Below are positions 32,801-41,005 of a stretch of DNA of 42,265 bases, in pieces. A program made the position numbers and the translations under genes. The stretch is taken from assembly GCA_022616105.1 (NCBI GenBank), contig JAKEFL010000231.1, forward strand, positions 1 through 42,265, given 5' to 3'. The stretch is from Anaerolineae bacterium. Lineage in GTDB: Bacteria; Chloroflexota; Anaerolineae; Anaerolineales; Villigracilaceae. Position 1 is the first letter of the stretch, and each line of letters begins with the position of its first letter. The notes below the pieces were generated by a model. It did no database searches, was not told the origin of the DNA, and saw nothing but the letters and a program-made list of their open reading frames with translations.

Positions 32801-33007
32801 GGTTTGGCCTTCCTGCCCTTTGTGCTCTTCGGCAATATACCCGGGCACGAGATTGTGCGCCCCATGGCTATCGTGATTATAGGCGGCCTGATTACTTCGA
32901 CCTGGTTCAACCTGTTCGCCATGCCTGCCTTGTACCTGCGCTTTGGCGCCAGCCGTGAAGCCGATCTTGGCTTCCAGCAAGTCACAGCCGTCGCAGCGGA
33001 CGATTAG
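29843..33007 (+). CDS. RND-superfamily efflux permease 1 (CusA/HME-like)
   Basis: The protein has 1054 residues; the ATG (second ATG directly after) follows GAGGAGG. The full two-repeat RND layout is present: TM1 near residues 13-31; a large extracytoplasmic loop; TM2-6 from about 345, with VIDDAIIDVERI in TM4 near 410; a second loop; and the C-terminal half ending RERMSPILMNALATGLAFLPF. The N-terminal words PVDVLPEFSPPFVEIQTEAL and MITVPIEQ are those of CusA/CzcA heavy-metal RND pumps, but the TM4 acidic motif differs from classic CusA. No outer-membrane channel or normal adaptor is adjacent. It opens the operon. Confidence 0.93.
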   Translation: MMSSIVRSSLKYQFLVITIAVTLMAFGLTQFRGMPVDVLPEFSPPFVEIQTEALGLSAEEVEQMITVPIEQDLMAGVAWLDVIRSESVPGLSSVLIYFEPGTDLYRARQMVTERLAQAAIAIPHVSKPPTMIQPLSSQSRFMIVGLSSQELSLIEMSVLARWTIAPQLMGVPGVAHVAIWGNRDRQLQVLVDPKQLHEQGVSLDQVVATTGNALWVSSLTYLEASSPGTGGFIDTPNQRLNVWHVLPISSAEDLAKVPVDGTEGLRLGDVAQVVEDHQLLIGDAVVNENPNLLLVIEKLPGINTLEVTRAVEAELAGLQPGLPGVQFDATLFRPATFIEMAISNLTRTLVVAALLVVLVLGMFLYGWRAALISLAAIVVSLFAALFVLYMRGETLNSMVIAGLAVALGLVIDDAIIDVERIIQSLRLNRQQGGLRSAPAVILGAIGETRSALFFATLITLLAILPVFFIQGVSGALFQPMVVSYALAVLAAMIVAVTVTPALSMLLLSKTNLSLRESAFVARLQSGYDRNLSRTVKSPGLANTAIVVLVVAALVALPFLVEENTALPTFREPYLTVRFEAAPGTSQPEMNRIVSRANNELRSISGVSNVGAHIGRAVFGDQTGNVNSAELFVSIDPNANYDATVAAVQNVINGYAGVDREVRTYVQQTLSQPQTSTASDLTVRVYGEDHATLRAEAQKLQQVLAKVNGVADPRVILTADEPSLEIEVDLAAAQKFGVKPGDVRRTAAILLSGIQVGSLFEDQKVFDVVVWGEPQLRQNVSNIHDLLIDVPGIDTAPGTQVRLGDVAEVRIVSSPTVIHREAVSPYLDIAFGVEGRNANAVAQNVTAALQNYPFPLEYHAEVVNDYGARQAAQQSIIIASLVAILGIFLLLQASFRSWKLAVAAVITLPAALSGAILADLLGNGGAVSLGLMMGCLAVAGIALRNSIMLVNHYQNLEEQQGENFGPELVMRGSRERMSPILMNALATGLAFLPFVLFGNIPGHEIVRPMAIVIIGGLITSTWFNLFAMPALYLRFGASREADLGFQQVTAVAADD

Positions 33008-33039
33008 TTAATACGGTTGAAATTAATAAAACGAAACAT

Positions 33040-34071
33040 GTGAGCAAAATGAATCCAAGAATAGATTCCAAGATAACAAGCCCTCAGCCTGAAGTTTTGG
33101 TGGCTGAGGGCCTCCAAAAGTCCTATGATAAGAGACATGCACTTCAAGGGTTGACATTAACCTTGAGGGAAGGGCGCATCCTGGGCTTCCTAGGTCCGAA
33201 CGGCGCCGGAAAAACGACCTCCATTCGCATCCTCACCACGATGATCACGCCCGACGCAGGCTCCTTCTCTGTGGATGGCATCAGTTCCGACCATCCTCAG
33301 GAGATTCGCCGCAGGATTGGCGTTCTGCCGGAAAACCTGGGATTCCCCAGGCAAATGACAGGGATGGAATACCTGACCTTTTTCGGCCAGCTCTACGGTA
33401 GAAGCGCGGCAAATGCCAGAGAAACTGCCAAGGCTCTCCTCGAGGATGTGGGCATGACCAACAGGGCAAAGTCCCTCATCGGCAGTTACAGCCATGGGAT
33501 GAAACAAAGAATTGGCATTGCACGTTCCCTGATCAATGACCCGGTGGTTGTTTTCCTGGACGAACCAACGTTGGGATTGGATCCTCGTGGCCAACAGGAA
33601 CTGTTGGAACTGATCCAGCGCATCGCTCGAGAGCGAGGAACCGGCATCATCCTATGCAGCCATCTTTTATCTGAGATCGAGAATGTTTGCGACGATGTGG
33701 TCATCCTGAACCAGGGTCAAATCGTTGCACGTGGGACAGTAGCTGATGTCATAGGCCGCACACAGCAAAATATTGTTCTGAAAAATTCCATGCGCATCCA
33801 AGTGCCGCCCGACTATGTTGCAAAGGCAAAACAGGCTTTGAAAGCCACCATGCCGAATGTCATCAAGGTGAACTCCATCAGCGAGACGGAAGGCTGGATA
33901 CGCGCGGAACTTGTGGACGCGGCAAATGGAAATTCCGATAAGACCTACCTGATCAATAATACCATTCTGAGTTCGCTTATTCGCGCCAAGATCCCGATCT
34001 TGAGTTTTGTGGTCGAAGGCGGCAAACTACAGGATGTATTCCTGCACCTGACCGAGGAGACGATCAGATGA
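33040..34071 (+). CDS. ABC transporter ATP-binding protein
   Basis: The protein has 343 residues from GTG 33040 (ATG 33049 is also possible). Walker A GPNGAGKTT is near 53-61, the signature YSHGMKQR near 150, Walker B VVFLDEPTLGLDP near 169, and the switch histidine in ILCSHLLSE near 205. A C-terminal domain of about 110 residues, typical of CcmA/NatA-type exporters of the ABC-2 class, follows. It powers the two permeases downstream. The first permease starts in its stop codon (ATGA), so they are translationally coupled. Confidence 0.95.
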   Translation: MSKMNPRIDSKITSPQPEVLVAEGLQKSYDKRHALQGLTLTLREGRILGFLGPNGAGKTTSIRILTTMITPDAGSFSVDGISSDHPQEIRRRIGVLPENLGFPRQMTGMEYLTFFGQLYGRSAANARETAKALLEDVGMTNRAKSLIGSYSHGMKQRIGIARSLINDPVVVFLDEPTLGLDPRGQQELLELIQRIARERGTGIILCSHLLSEIENVCDDVVILNQGQIVARGTVADVIGRTQQNIVLKNSMRIQVPPDYVAKAKQALKATMPNVIKVNSISETEGWIRAELVDAANGNSDKTYLINNTILSSLIRAKIPILSFVVEGGKLQDVFLHLTEETIR

Positions 34072-34913
34072 GCAATGTCACTGCCAGCCTGAATGATAAA
34101 CAAGCTAGCCAGCGCCGGGCAGAATCCTTTGGGCGCGGGGCGCCGGCCTGGTGGCTTATGTTCACAAGGGAACTCGCCGATCTCTGGATTGGCGGGAAAG
34201 CCCTGTACCTGATTCTCGCTTACAGCCTATTTCTTGGATTCCAGTCTTACGCCCAGGTAAAGACTAGTGAGACCAGCTTTATTCCCCCAAAGGAAATGGT
34301 ATTCGCCACATTGCAGGGTGTCATCTATATGAGCGGACTGATCGGGATGATTATCGGAGCAGATAGCATCAGTGGCGAACGAGAACGAGGCACTCTGGAG
34401 GCACTGCTGCTCACACCGGCGAGCCGAAGGCAGATGCTCCTCGGCAAATTCCTTGCTGGACTGTCTCCCTGGCCAATCGCCCTGCTTATTGCCATCCCCT
34501 TCTTCCTGATGCTGGCTCAGGGGGATCCGATTTTCGGTCAGGCCCTGTATTGGGGCAGCATCGTGGGAACCCTGCTTGCAATCGGCTTTACTGGCCTGGG
34601 AATGCTGGTCAGTTTCTGGTCGAACTCCAACCGGGTCAGTTTCTTTGTAAGTTTGGGAATTTATATCGTGCTCCTGCTCCCCTCTAGTTGGCCTGGCAGA
34701 ACCGTGAGAGGAACCGTGGCAAAGGTCTTCCAAAGATTGAACCCAATCGAAGGTCCGATTAATGAATTTCTGCCAAAAATTCTCGTAAACAATCGGCACT
34801 TTTCTGAGTACGCGCACTGGCTGTGGACGCCAGAAGTATTTGCCGGCGTGATAGTACTGCTGCTCTTCCTCTATGCAGGTGCCCGACTCAGCATAGAGGC
34901 GAGACAACGATAG
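34068..34913 (+). CDS. ABC-2 type permease 1
   Basis: This 281-residue membrane protein has six or so helices. After the first helix the conserved cytoplasmic segment SISGERERGTLEALLLTPAS lies near residues 100-120, a hallmark of ABC-2/NosY-GldF permeases. LTGLGMLVSFWSNSNRVSFF (as FTGLGMLVSFWSN) is another family word. It shares about half its sequence with permease 2 (GGKALYLILAYS, the GERER motif), so the pair arose by duplication and probably forms a heterodimer with the ATPase upstream. Substrate unknown. Confidence 0.9.
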   Translation: MSNVTASLNDKQASQRRAESFGRGAPAWWLMFTRELADLWIGGKALYLILAYSLFLGFQSYAQVKTSETSFIPPKEMVFATLQGVIYMSGLIGMIIGADSISGERERGTLEALLLTPASRRQMLLGKFLAGLSPWPIALLIAIPFFLMLAQGDPIFGQALYWGSIVGTLLAIGFTGLGMLVSFWSNSNRVSFFVSLGIYIVLLLPSSWPGRTVRGTVAKVFQRLNPIEGPINEFLPKILVNNRHFSEYAHWLWTPEVFAGVIVLLLFLYAGARLSIEARQR

Positions 34914-34936
34914 TTATTTTTTTAGGAGAATTTCGA

Positions 34937-36358
34937 ATGAAAAGTATGACAATGCAGCAGGTCAGTAAAACTAAGATTGAACCCTGGCGGCCAGCGGTGC
35001 CTGCTTCGTGGGTTATGCTTACAAGCGAACTCACCGATCTCTGGGTGGGAGGCAAGGCACTATACCTTATTCTCGCCTATAGCATTATGCTCGGAATCCA
35101 AACCTTCGTCCTGGCAACCAATTTCGAACTGAGTTTGTTCACGCCGCAAGAAATGGTCTTCGAGATCCTAAAATCTTCCATTCAGGTAAGCCTGCTGATC
35201 GGATTGATCATTGGCTCCGATAGCATCAGCGGCGAACGCGAGCGGGCCACACTTGAAGGGTTGTTGCTTACACCCGCCAGTCGCAGGCAAATTGTCCTTG
35301 GCAAATTCCTCGCCTCACTCTCCCCTTGGCCCGCGGCTCTATGTATCTCTCTACCCTTCATATTCGTCCTCGCTCAAGGCGAAGTAGCCCTTGGTCCGGC
35401 GTTTCTTTGGAGCGCCCTCGTGGGCATTCTCCTGGTTCCCGCCTTTACCGCGCTGGGGATGATCGTGAGCTTCTGGTGTAACTCAAACAAGACCAGTTTC
35501 TTCATTAGCCTCGGAATCTTCCTGGTCGTCATCCTAATGGGACAGGTGATTGGAACCACCAGAGTAGGTGTGTTCGGTCAAATGCTTCTATTTATCAACC
35601 CTATCCCATCCGGCTTTGATTTCCTTTCGAAGATGCTGGTCGCTAACGGCACCTTTGCTGAATTCTGGATTTATCTGAAGGCGTCTTTTGTCTTTACTGC
35701 CGTGGTGATAGGATTTCTCTTCTATTACCTTAGCCCAAGACTCATGGTTGAGGAAGGAAGGATGAGCAGACTCTGGTCGAAGTTGAGCCGAAGGGTTGGT
35801 TTGGCGGTGATCGTCTGTCTTGTGCTAGCCCCGAGCGTGACTTCTGCTCAGGCTCTCTACCAATCTGAGGCAGGCGATTTGCAGATGTCTATCAGTATTC
35901 ATTCCATACAAGGGAAAACCGGCGACACAATCAATTTCGATACGGTCGTGACCAATACCAGCGCACAGCAATCCCCGCCAGTGATTGCAGCAATGAACAT
36001 CATCAATTTGAGCAAAACAGGAGACGTGGTCGATCCGGAAGATTGGTCGCCCCAACGAACCCAATACATCGATTCCCTGGGGCCCAATCAATCCACTACA
36101 CTTTCCTGGACTGTTAATGCTGTCTTGGATGGTGATTTCATGGTCTACGTTGTCGGAATTCCCCAACCTCAAACTGCGGAGGACTCCAGCCAGGTCGTTG
36201 CCAGTCCGGGCTTGCATTTATCGGTAGAAAAATTCACCAGTCTCAACCCCAGCGGCATCCTCCCGTTTGTGATTGGCGTACCAGTGGTCTTAGTGATTGC
36301 CATCTCCCTGTTGTTCCGGATGCGGCGCAGGCAGATTGACACGGGCGGTTCATCGTGA
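34937..36358 (+). CDS. ABC-2 type permease 2 fused to an extracellular domain
   Basis: ATG 34937 follows AGGAGAATTTCGA, rejecting the longer upstream frame. The protein has 473 residues. Residues 1-270 are an ABC-2 permease like its neighbour (SISGERERATLEGLLLTPAS). After PRLMVEEGR comes a second hydrophobic segment (VGLAVIVCLVLAPSVTSAQA) that looks like a signal peptide with a cleavable AxA end. About 150 residues of beta-rich extracellular domain follow (NFDTVVTNTSAQQSPPVIAA, TTLSWTVNAVLDGDFMVYVV), like CARDB or DUF11. A last membrane helix (LPFVIGVPVVLVIAISLLF) and basic tail end it. AGGAAGG-ATG at the junction hints at a former separate gene. Confidence 0.85.
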   Translation: MKSMTMQQVSKTKIEPWRPAVPASWVMLTSELTDLWVGGKALYLILAYSIMLGIQTFVLATNFELSLFTPQEMVFEILKSSIQVSLLIGLIIGSDSISGERERATLEGLLLTPASRRQIVLGKFLASLSPWPAALCISLPFIFVLAQGEVALGPAFLWSALVGILLVPAFTALGMIVSFWCNSNKTSFFISLGIFLVVILMGQVIGTTRVGVFGQMLLFINPIPSGFDFLSKMLVANGTFAEFWIYLKASFVFTAVVIGFLFYYLSPRLMVEEGRMSRLWSKLSRRVGLAVIVCLVLAPSVTSAQALYQSEAGDLQMSISIHSIQGKTGDTINFDTVVTNTSAQQSPPVIAAMNIINLSKTGDVVDPEDWSPQRTQYIDSLGPNQSTTLSWTVNAVLDGDFMVYVVGIPQPQTAEDSSQVVASPGLHLSVEKFTSLNPSGILPFVIGVPVVLVIAISLLFRMRRRQIDTGGSS

Positions 36359-36399
36359 ACCACTCAAAACATTTTTCAAATTTATATTGGAGGTATCAA

Positions 36400-36816
36400 A
36401 TGAAACACATCAATCGCTGGCTAGTTATCGTCCTTGTCCTTGTCACTCTCGGACTTGCAGCCTGTGGCCCCAAAACGACAACGGTGGAAAAAATCGTTCC
36501 GTCGAAACTTGAGCCCATCGAAGGCACGGATCTCAGCCGTGTGATCCTCACCGAGAAGGCCGCCGAGCGAATCGGCATCGAAACCGTCCTGGCAAGCGGG
36601 AAGTCTGTTCCCTTTGCTGCGGTAATTTATGATATCGAAGGCAATACCTGGATCTATACCAACCCCGAACCTCTGACCTTCGTTCGAGAACCCATCGTGA
36701 TAGATCAGATCGAAGGTGATACAGCCATATTGGCTGAAGCCTTAAACTCTGAAATGAACGTTGTAACGGTTGGAGTGATCGAGTTGTATGGTACTGAGAC
36801 CGGAGTTTCCAAATAA
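36400..36816 (+). CDS. Lipoprotein resembling the distal end of an RND adaptor
   Basis: ATG 36400 follows GGAGG. The 138-residue protein has a lipoprotein signal with lipobox LAAC (Cys22). After a short linker comes one beta-rich domain: LTEKAAERIGIETVL, VPFAAVIYDIEGNTWIYTNP, TFVREPIVIDQIEGDTAILA and a last VVTVGVIELYGTETGV. Those phrases correspond to the membrane-proximal C-terminal part of CusB/HlyD-type adaptors (end of barrel and MP domain). The lipoyl and helical-hairpin domains that would reach an outer membrane are absent. It lies 18 bp before RND permease 2 and is probably its accessory subunit on the outer face of the cell membrane. Confidence 0.75.
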   Translation: MKHINRWLVIVLVLVTLGLAACGPKTTTVEKIVPSKLEPIEGTDLSRVILTEKAAERIGIETVLASGKSVPFAAVIYDIEGNTWIYTNPEPLTFVREPIVIDQIEGDTAILAEALNSEMNVVTVGVIELYGTETGVSK

Positions 36817-36834
36817 CGCACCAGGAGGTGCACT

Positions 36835-39800
36835 ATGCGCTGGATTGTTCAAGCAAGCTTACGTTATCGCTACCTGGTGATGTTTCTCGCCGCAGTGCTG
36901 TTGGTCTTTGGCATTGCCCGGTTGAGGAACTCCGCGGTAGATGTCTTTCCTGAGTTCGCGCCGCCCAAGGTAGAGGTTCAGACACTCTCCATGGGGCTTT
37001 CCGCGACGGACGTGGAGGAGCTCGTCACAGTACCGATCGAGCAGGCGCTCAATGGGGTGCCCGGGCTGGACGTAATGCGCTCCAGGTCAGTAACCGACCT
37101 GTCTGATATCTTTCTGATCTTTAAGCCTGGCACCGATCTGATCTACGCGCGGCAGTTGGTTGCAGAGCGCCTCGCAGCGGTCTACCCAACACTGCCCACC
37201 TGGGCCGCCCCGCCGGTGATCATTCAACCTCTGTCATCGACCAGCCGGGCAATGAAGATCGGCATTTCCTCAGATATCTATGACGAAATGGATCTGTCGA
37301 TGATCGCTTATTGGAAGATCCGTGCCCGCCTGTTGGATGTGCCTGGCGTTGCCAATGTGCCGATCTACGGCGAGAAGATCAAGATGCCGCAGGTACAGGT
37401 GGATTTGAAAAAGATGCAGGAGCATAATGTCACGCTCGATGAAGTGATGGAAGTCACCTCAGATGCCCTGGATGTCAGCTTATTAATGTTCTCTGAAGGC
37501 TCATTCATTGGCACGGGCGGATTCATCGACACACCCAACCAGCGGCTTGGCATCCGCTCCGTTCTGCCCCTCATCACCCCTGAAAAATTGGGTGAGGTGC
37601 CCATCAATGATCGAACAAAGCCTGATGGCTCGCCTCTGCTCATTAAAGATGTGGCTAATGTCGTTTGGGGAACTTGGTCGCTCTTTGGGGATGCAGTCAT
37701 TAACGAAGGCCCCGGTTTAATGCTGATCGTTGAAAAGCTGCCGTGGGCAAACACCCTGCAAGTAACTCGCGGGGTGGAAGAGGCGATCGCCGAGATGCAG
37801 CCCGGACTGGATGGGATAAATATCGACACCACCATCTTCCGGCCGGCGACCTTCATCGAAACCTCGATCAATAATCTCACCCAATCACTTCTGATTGGCG
37901 CCGTTCTGGTCGTGATCATCCTGCTCTTCTTCCTATACGAATGGCGGGTTGCGCTGATCAGTGCTACGATCATCCCGTTATCACTCATGGCTTCCATGCT
38001 GGTGCTTAACCTGCAGGGTGTGGCGATCAATGTGATGACCCTGGCAGGCCTTGCGATTGCAATCGGCGCTGTGGTAGACGATGCCATCGTTGATGTCGAA
38101 AATATTGTGCGTCGTCTGCGCCGCCTCCGCCAGGAAGGCAGCACTCAGTCGACAGCCAGCATTGTGCTGGAGGCTTCCCTAGAAGTGCGTGGCTCGATTA
38201 TCTATGCTTCACTCATTGAGATCGCCGCCTTGATGCCGGTCTTTTTCCTGGATGGCTTGTCAGGCGCGTTCTTCCGGCCCCTGGCCACCGCTTATGTTGT
38301 GGCGGGCCTGGTCTCCCCGTTCGTTGCTCTGACGGTCACACCAGCCATGGTCTTGACCCTGCTGTCAAACGCACCCATAGACCATCGCCCATCCCCGATC
38401 ATTCCCTGGCTCCACAGTATCTATGACCGTGTACTGGGACGGGTTTTCCGTGCGCCCGCTCTGGCTTACGCTACTGCAGGCGTGATAGTGGTGGCCGGAC
38501 TGGCGGTAACGCCGTTTCTTGGGCAGGAATTATTGCCCTCGTTCAAGGAACGCGACTTCCTGATGCACTGGATTCTCAAGCCTGGCGCTTCCCACCCTGA
38601 AATGTGGCGCATCACCGCCGAGTCTTGCCGCGAATTATTGACGATCCCCGGCGTACGCAACTGCGGCTCACATATCGGTCAAGCCGTTAATGCCGATGAA
38701 CCCTACGGTGTCTACTTTACCGAAAACTGGATCAGTGTCGACCCTTCGGTTGACTATGACAAAACGCTGAACTCGGTTCAGGAGCTGGTGGATGGCTACC
38801 CTGGGCTGGTCCGCGATGTGCAGACCTATCTAAAAGAAAGAATCCGTGAGGTTCTCACGGGATCGAGCGATACGGTCGTGATCCGTATTTATGGTCAGGA
38901 CTTACATGCCCTCGGTGAGAAGGCAGATGAAGTTCGGGCTGCGTTGGAAGGCATTCCTGGAATCGTGGATCTAAAAAAGGAACTCCACATGGAGACGCCT
39001 CAGATAGAAGTCGAGGTGGATCTGGCAAAGGCTGAGCAATACGGCCTGAAACCGGGCGATGTCCGCCGTGCAGCAGCTTTCCTGTTACAGGGCGAAGAAG
39101 TCGGAGATATTTTCCTCAATGGGAAGACCTACGATGTAAATGTGTGGAGCACGCCCGAAACGCGCCACAGCCTGAACGATATTGAAAATCTCCTGATCGA
39201 TACACCCAGCGGTGAACGTGTGCGCCTGGCGGATGTAGCAGACGTACGCATTGGGGCAGTTCCGAATGTGATCGAACGTGAGGGCCAGTCGCGCAAAATT
39301 GACGTTTCAGCGAATGTAAAGGGACGCGATCTCGGTTCTGTAGCGGATGATGTCGAAGATACCCTAGCTAAGATCGAGTTCCCACTGGGCTTCCATGCAG
39401 AGGTGCTCGGCGAGTTTGCAGAACGGGAAAAGGCGCAACAGAACTTACTCCTCGCCGGGTCTATCGCTGTCATCGCCATATTCTTCCTGCTGTATACATC
39501 CTTCGGGAACTGGCGCCTGGCTACACTTACTTTCTTCACCCTGCCCTGGGCGCTGGTAGGCGGCTTGCTGGCAGCATATTTTAGCAGTGGCGTACTCTCC
39601 CTTGGCTCACTGGTTGGGCTGCTCACGATCCTGGGCATTGCCACCCGCAACGGCATCATGATGGTCAGTCACTTCCAGCATCTGGAGCAGGAGGAAGGTA
39701 TGACCTTTGGTCCGGAGTTGGTCATGCGCGGCGCGAAAGAACGCATCGCACCCATCATGATGACGGCATTGACGACTGGCCTGGCGCTTATCCCTCTGGC

Positions 39801-39987
39801 GATTGCCGGCGACTTGCCTGGTCATGAGATCGAGCATCCAATGGCACTCGTCATCCTGGGTGGACTGGTCACTTCGACCCTGCTCAACCTGCTAGTGGTA
39901 CCCACCTTGTATCTGCGCTTTGGTAAAGCTCCTGAGCGTGCAGGCAGATCAATCGCAGTTTCGCCTGAGCCAGCCGGAACCGATTAG
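36835..39987 (+). CDS. RND-superfamily efflux permease 2 (CusA/HME-like)
   Basis: The 1050-residue protein follows CACCAGGAGGTGC, an excellent ribosome-binding site. It has the same layout as permease 1: VDVFPEFAPPKVEVQTLSMG near the N-terminus, VTVPIEQALNGVPGLD, TM4 motif VVDDAIVDVENI near 410, and the C-terminal FGPELVMRGAKERIAPIMM. Overall the two share an estimated 45-50 percent of residues by eye. Here VPIEQALNG keeps the normal CusA word, where permease 1 has VPIEQDLMAGVAW. RND pumps act as trimers; two different subunits in one operon could form a heterotrimer (as MdtBC) or separate pumps. The lipoprotein before it may act as the adaptor. Confidence 0.93.
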   Translation: MRWIVQASLRYRYLVMFLAAVLLVFGIARLRNSAVDVFPEFAPPKVEVQTLSMGLSATDVEELVTVPIEQALNGVPGLDVMRSRSVTDLSDIFLIFKPGTDLIYARQLVAERLAAVYPTLPTWAAPPVIIQPLSSTSRAMKIGISSDIYDEMDLSMIAYWKIRARLLDVPGVANVPIYGEKIKMPQVQVDLKKMQEHNVTLDEVMEVTSDALDVSLLMFSEGSFIGTGGFIDTPNQRLGIRSVLPLITPEKLGEVPINDRTKPDGSPLLIKDVANVVWGTWSLFGDAVINEGPGLMLIVEKLPWANTLQVTRGVEEAIAEMQPGLDGINIDTTIFRPATFIETSINNLTQSLLIGAVLVVIILLFFLYEWRVALISATIIPLSLMASMLVLNLQGVAINVMTLAGLAIAIGAVVDDAIVDVENIVRRLRRLRQEGSTQSTASIVLEASLEVRGSIIYASLIEIAALMPVFFLDGLSGAFFRPLATAYVVAGLVSPFVALTVTPAMVLTLLSNAPIDHRPSPIIPWLHSIYDRVLGRVFRAPALAYATAGVIVVAGLAVTPFLGQELLPSFKERDFLMHWILKPGASHPEMWRITAESCRELLTIPGVRNCGSHIGQAVNADEPYGVYFTENWISVDPSVDYDKTLNSVQELVDGYPGLVRDVQTYLKERIREVLTGSSDTVVIRIYGQDLHALGEKADEVRAALEGIPGIVDLKKELHMETPQIEVEVDLAKAEQYGLKPGDVRRAAAFLLQGEEVGDIFLNGKTYDVNVWSTPETRHSLNDIENLLIDTPSGERVRLADVADVRIGAVPNVIEREGQSRKIDVSANVKGRDLGSVADDVEDTLAKIEFPLGFHAEVLGEFAEREKAQQNLLLAGSIAVIAIFFLLYTSFGNWRLATLTFFTLPWALVGGLLAAYFSSGVLSLGSLVGLLTILGIATRNGIMMVSHFQHLEQEEGMTFGPELVMRGAKERIAPIMMTALTTGLALIPLAIAGDLPGHEIEHPMALVILGGLVTSTLLNLLVVPTLYLRFGKAPERAGRSIAVSPEPAGTD

Positions 39988-40020
39988 ATACAAAATCACT
40001 GTTAATCTCTTATTTTAGGT

Positions 40021-40058
40021 CGACACACGATATGGTATTATTGCCATATCGTGTGTCG
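40021..40058 (+). promoter_or_regulatory. 15-bp hairpin before the lipoprotein gene
   Basis: CGACACACGATATGG (40021-40035) and its perfect complement (40044-40058) enclose the loop TATTATTG. It ends 14 nt before the ATG. It may terminate the RND transcript or act as operator. The core GGTATTATTGCC is echoed in the hairpin at 41006-41047. Confidence 0.75.
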
Positions 40059-40072
40059 AGAATCGAGGCAAA

Positions 40073-40918
40073 ATGCAACGTTCTCACCTCTTATTTGTAG
40101 CAGTGGCTCTCCTCATCACAATTATTGTTTCAGCATGTGCGCCAAGTGCACCTGATGATCCGGTTTTCGATAGCTTCGATCCCAATAATTTCGACAATTC
40201 GACCAACATAGATAATGAATGGATGCCCTTGAAACCTGGCACGCAGTTGGTTTTTGAAGGGGAAACCATTGAGAATGGCGAATCAGTTCCGCATCGAGTG
40301 GTGATTAATGTTACGGATTTAACCAAGGTAATCAGCGGGGTCCGCTCAGTCGTCACCTGGGACTTGGACTATAGCGGAGACGAATTAGTGGAGGCAGAAC
40401 TTGCCTTCTTCGCCCAGGATAATGACGGGAATGTCTGGCGTATGGGTGAGTATCCTGAAGAATATCAGGATGGCAAATTCATTGATAATCCAACCTGGAT
40501 TCATGGCTTGGATAATGCGCTCGCGGGCATTGCAATGCAAGCCAACCCACAACCCGGCACACCGGATTATCCTCAAGGGTGGGGTCCCGAGGTAGATTGG
40601 ACCGACCGCGGCTTGGTGGATAAGATCGTTCAGGAAACTTGTGTCCCAGCCGGCTGTTATCAGAATGTTTTGGTCATCAAAGAAACCAGTGCAACTGAAG
40701 TTGGAGCGTTTCAGCTCAAGTATTTTGCGCCTGGCGTGGGTAATGTTTTAGTGGACTGGACTGGCACAGACAAAACGCAAGAGACTCTGGAACTGGTTGA
40801 ATACAATCAACTCAGCCCCGAAGAGATGGACGAGGTCCGCGCCTCGGCGTTGGAACTGGAAAAGAGCGCCTATGAAAGAAGCAAAGATGTATACAGCCAG
40901 ACACCGCCGTTGGAATAA
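40073..40918 (+). CDS. Lipoprotein of unknown function
   Basis: The 281-residue protein has an N-terminal signal with lipobox VSAC (Cys22), then CAPSAPDDPVFDSFDPNNFD and DNEWMPLKPGTQLVFEGETI. That last phrase, together with VTWDLDYSGDELVEAELAFF, AQDNDGNVWRMGEYPEEY and ETCVPAGCYQNVLVIKE, belongs to a family of secreted proteins seen in actinobacteria and Chloroflexota with no known role. A Cys pair (ETCVPAGC) may form a disulfide. It is flanked by two hairpins with similar loops, so it may be transcribed apart from the RND genes. No ribosome-binding site is obvious (GAGGCAAA). Confidence 0.75.
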   Translation: MQRSHLLFVAVALLITIIVSACAPSAPDDPVFDSFDPNNFDNSTNIDNEWMPLKPGTQLVFEGETIENGESVPHRVVINVTDLTKVISGVRSVVTWDLDYSGDELVEAELAFFAQDNDGNVWRMGEYPEEYQDGKFIDNPTWIHGLDNALAGIAMQANPQPGTPDYPQGWGPEVDWTDRGLVDKIVQETCVPAGCYQNVLVIKETSATEVGAFQLKYFAPGVGNVLVDWTGTDKTQETLELVEYNQLSPEEMDEVRASALELEKSAYERSKDVYSQTPPLE

Positions 40919-41005
40919 TATAGAAGTACAACTCACTTCGGATACCTAACGCAAGTTGTGATTCCCGTTTGTACATCCAATCCGAAGAGTTATTAGACAA
41001 ATTTC

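Noticed and set aside
29843-39987. Ordinary tripartite CusCBA or AcrAB-TolC efflux operon
   Set aside because: No full-length adaptor or outer-membrane channel is present, and the inferred host lineage is not expected to have an outer membrane.
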